This document shows, in pieces, positions 61,350 through 64,000 of a stretch of DNA of 64,000 nucleotides; position 1 is the first letter of the stretch; every line of letters starts with the position of its first letter. The stretch is from positions 40,822,282 to 40,886,281 of the forward strand of contig NC_091298.1 in the NCBI RefSeq assembly GCF_038502225.1, read 5' to 3'. A program made the position numbers and the translations under genes. Under the pieces are notes generated by a model. That model was not told the DNA's origin. It ran no database searches and worked only from the letters and a program-made list of their open reading frames with translations. This DNA is from Cherax quadricarinatus (Eukaryota; Arthropoda; Malacostraca; Decapoda; Parastacidae).

Positions 61350-63625
61350 TGTAATTCTGACGATTACAGCGATTTCTGGAGATAAATTTTCGACCAGCAA
61401 GACGGCCATTTCGTGTCACCAGTAGGCCTACCGAGATTCACCCAGCCAGCTACCTCAAGCCAGCTACCTCAAGCCAGCTACTCTACCAGCTTCTACATTA
61501 TTCACTGGTCAGTCTCTTTGTATTAGTGTTTATCTGCTTATTTGCATCACTCCCGAGGGGTTGACCCGAGTTTGCAAAATAAGCCAGCTTCCAGTCTGTG
61601 GTGGGGGAGTCAGAACAACCGAGTCCAGTCCAGCCTAGTCTACTCCATCCAATTATTTTGCCTGCCAAGCCAGCTTCCACCCCTGCTGTGCTCATCGTGT
61701 GAAGTTATCAAGCCATTCTGTGTGAAGGGTTAAGATAAGCCAGCTAGCAACTAACCCAGGTGTCTTACCCCAGTACTCAAGCAAGCCACGTGAGTAGTCT
61801 TCATCGCTTGTGATTCAAGCTCCAAGCATTCTGAGTGCTCTTTTTCATCCTTGTGGTGTTGTAGTATTTCGTGGGTTTATTTTAAGCCAGCCGGCTTAGA
61901 ATTATCTTCGCGGCAGTGTGGGTGTTCTCAGTGAGGCTTACGACGTTCAACCCATAAGCCCAGCCACTCACGATCACGTGTGTCGCACCATTGCCGGTCT
62001 CAGACGCCTCGCTCAGCCATTAACCCACAAACCCAACTACAGTCGGCCATTACAACTCACCTACCTCATCAGTGTTTTGGTGCACTGCTAAGGGTTGTAG
62101 CACCATATTTTAAGGACCACATAGGGGGTCAAGAGCTAGAGTGTGTCGCGCCATCTTTAAAAGCCTCCTGTGTGTTGTCTTCGCCGATTTAAGCGCAATT
62201 CTACGATCATCTGTGCAGAGGACAGCAGCAAGACGATATAAACAATCCATCAATCTCATTCTTCAAGTGTTACAGCGATAATATTTTTTTTTTAGAGACA
62301 TTTGCGAGTGTTGAGACATTTCTTTTGTGTTCCCAGTGAATTTTTCTCTTAGTGACATTCAGTGACTCTTGATCAGACTCAGTGTTTATCATGTACTGAT
62401 TGCATTAATTTCTTTTAATCTCCTTAATTCAGTGTTAATTTTCGTGCATTATTTTATATCTGTTGTGTTGTGTATCTTTTTATACACTTGAAGTAAGTAC
62501 TTAGTGTTTCCTTTGTTGTGTGTGCAACATATGAGCAATATAGAACTTGTGTTTAAACTTCAGAATCACCTAGAGTTCTCAGTATTCCAGTGAATTAATT
62601 CAGTAATTTTTCACCTCATATTCTGCATCACAACTCAGTGTTGTCTGTTATTTTTTTTTCTTCCCAGCATTTGTGTATTTTTTTTTGTTCCCTGTGTGTT
62701 GAACATTCTTGTGTTCATATTCTTTTATTCAGCCAGTGTTTAATTTGTCTTATTTCCACAGACAATAGTGCCATTTTTAAAGTCCCAGCAAGAAATCACT
62801 TTTACAAAATTTTTCACACATCAAGTTTCATTGCAAGAAAATTCTAGTACTGTGTTTATGTTGATGTTTTGTGTTCTGCATCACTGTAAGTGTTCAACCC
62901 TTTTTTTTATGTGTTTTTTGCACCTATTATTTTTCATGTTTTATTGAACAAATTCACTCTTAGTGCAATTTTTAAGTTCTCCTTTTAAAGTAAATTGTTC
63001 TTTTGCTTGTTAAGTGTTGTTTAAGTGCAGTTAAGAGTTAAAGTGTTCATTCCTTGATATATTTCTTTTCTTGTGTGTTATAATTTTTATTATTGCACAT
63101 TGACTCATTTTGCAATAATTCTTGTGCAAATATTGTGTTGCTATTAAAGTTTTTCTTGCAGAAAATTTTATGCAGTGTTGTGCAATACTTTTTTGATTAG
63201 CAATTATTTGATATATTGCTACAGTTTATTACAGTGCAGTTTCTTATGCTCTGTTCTGTGCATAGTCTTTTATTCTGTCTGTGTCATTTTATTTTTTTTT
63301 ATTTCAGTGAATTGTGTGTTTGTTTTAATTTTTGCACAAGTTTATTGAGTCCATTTTATCATTTTATTGTGTATTTCCTTGTTGCATTGAAAGTAAAGAC
63401 AACTCACTGTGCCATTTATTCAATTTAAAGTAAAAGTTGAGCATATTAGATTTGAGCAAAGTACAAGTTCTCTTGATTTTCAGTGTTTGTTAAGTTGCAT
63501 ATTTTTCTTGTGTGAGTTCTTTGCTTACTGTGTAACTTGTCAATTTTTAATTACTTATGCAGAATAGTTAAGCATTTTCTTCCATTTAAGCTTATTGTGT
63601 CATTCTCTCCATTTTTCTTGTCTTT
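61350..63625 (+). other. Long T-rich leader of the LTR element
   Basis: No long frame for over 2.2 kb. A short tandem of AAGCCAGCTACCTC lies at about 61440-61490. From about 62280 the plus strand becomes strongly T-rich with recurrent CAGTG and GTGTT words. It reads as an untranslated leader ahead of gag; unrelated AT-rich DNA is the alternative. Confidence 0.4.
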
Positions 63626-64000
63626 ATGTCCTTCAGTAAGTTCACTGAGATGTCCCAGTCACTTTTGAACGTTCACTTAGTGTATCATTCCAGTCAAAGT
63701 CAATATGAATCAGTCCACAGTACCAACATTCCCTTACTGACTGAAAGACAATACCTAGCCCTTGAGCAATGTGTTTGTTCTCACAGCTTGTATCTGAGAT
63801 TTGTTAAAGTGCTGCGAAATGTGAAGTTCAGATTAAGTTCCTATAGATCCGTGAATTACTTATTAACGTAGCCGAGCGGTCAGGCACTAGTAATTCTGTC
63901 ATTCCCATCTGTGTTCCACCTATACCTTCAGACTTGCAGGATAGTGTTCCGTTGCCTCAAGTGTCCGGGGACACTCAGACTGCCTTGAGTGCACAGCCTA
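63626..64000 (+). other. Possible start of a retroelement gag frame, cut by window end
   Basis: An 81-codon frame from an ATG at 63626 contains MSQSLLNVHLVYHSSQSQY and stops at 63871. In another frame an open stretch from about 63846 runs to the window end and reads Pro/Ser-rich (VPPIPSDLQDSVPLPQVSG), which would suit a gag N-terminus. If both belong to one gene there is a frameshift near 63850. No zinc knuckle or other domain is visible. Confidence 0.25.

Overview
The window is eukaryotic, almost certainly arthropod, and most likely a decapod crustacean. The evidence is the arthropod telomeric motif (CCTAA/TTAGG)n in three arrays, tRNA-derived SINEs and an RTE-like LINE of types I recognise from decapod genomes, abundant (TA)n and (AAT)n microsatellites, and extreme repeat density. 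I find no intact host gene. Nearly all long open frames are tandem-repeat translations or decayed retroelement fragments.

Layout. 1-2636: 5'-truncated RTE-like LINE on the minus strand. 3926-6360: decayed Jockey/CR1-like LINE on the plus strand, split by a minus-strand SINE. 6361-9680: AT-rich sequence without recognised genes. 9680-10008: Penelope-like fragment with a hammerhead-like core. 10010-11152: two inverted copies of a MITE embedded in (TA)n. 11156-11762: inverted cluster of tRNA-like SINEs. 12055-12300: CpG-rich, C-tract DNA. 12831-15510: A/C-rich complex satellite. 15511-21850: a composite block with outward-pointing telomeric repeats at both ends, holding a nine-copy palindromic SINE array with flanking 14-bp direct repeats and a 1.06-kb-arm palindrome. 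21851-23985: second RTE-like LINE, 5' end kept and 3' end cut at TTAGG repeats.

24431-61032 is dominated by minisatellites of unit 34, 15, 43, 22 and 23 bp, together about 28 kb or 44% of the window. The 22-bp array is interrupted by a young non-autonomous LTR retrotransposon (45497-49189) with near-identical LTRs, a GAGT target duplication, a polypurine tract and a primer-binding site. From 61033 to the window end lies the 5' part of another LTR retrotransposon (LTR, primer-binding site, long T-rich leader, possible start of gag).

The units do not work together as a pathway. The window reads as subtelomere-like or heterochromatic DNA shaped by tandem amplification, inversion and nested transposition. 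The minisatellite frames stay open for up to 2261 codons because the units lack stop codons. They should not be annotated as proteins without transcript evidence.
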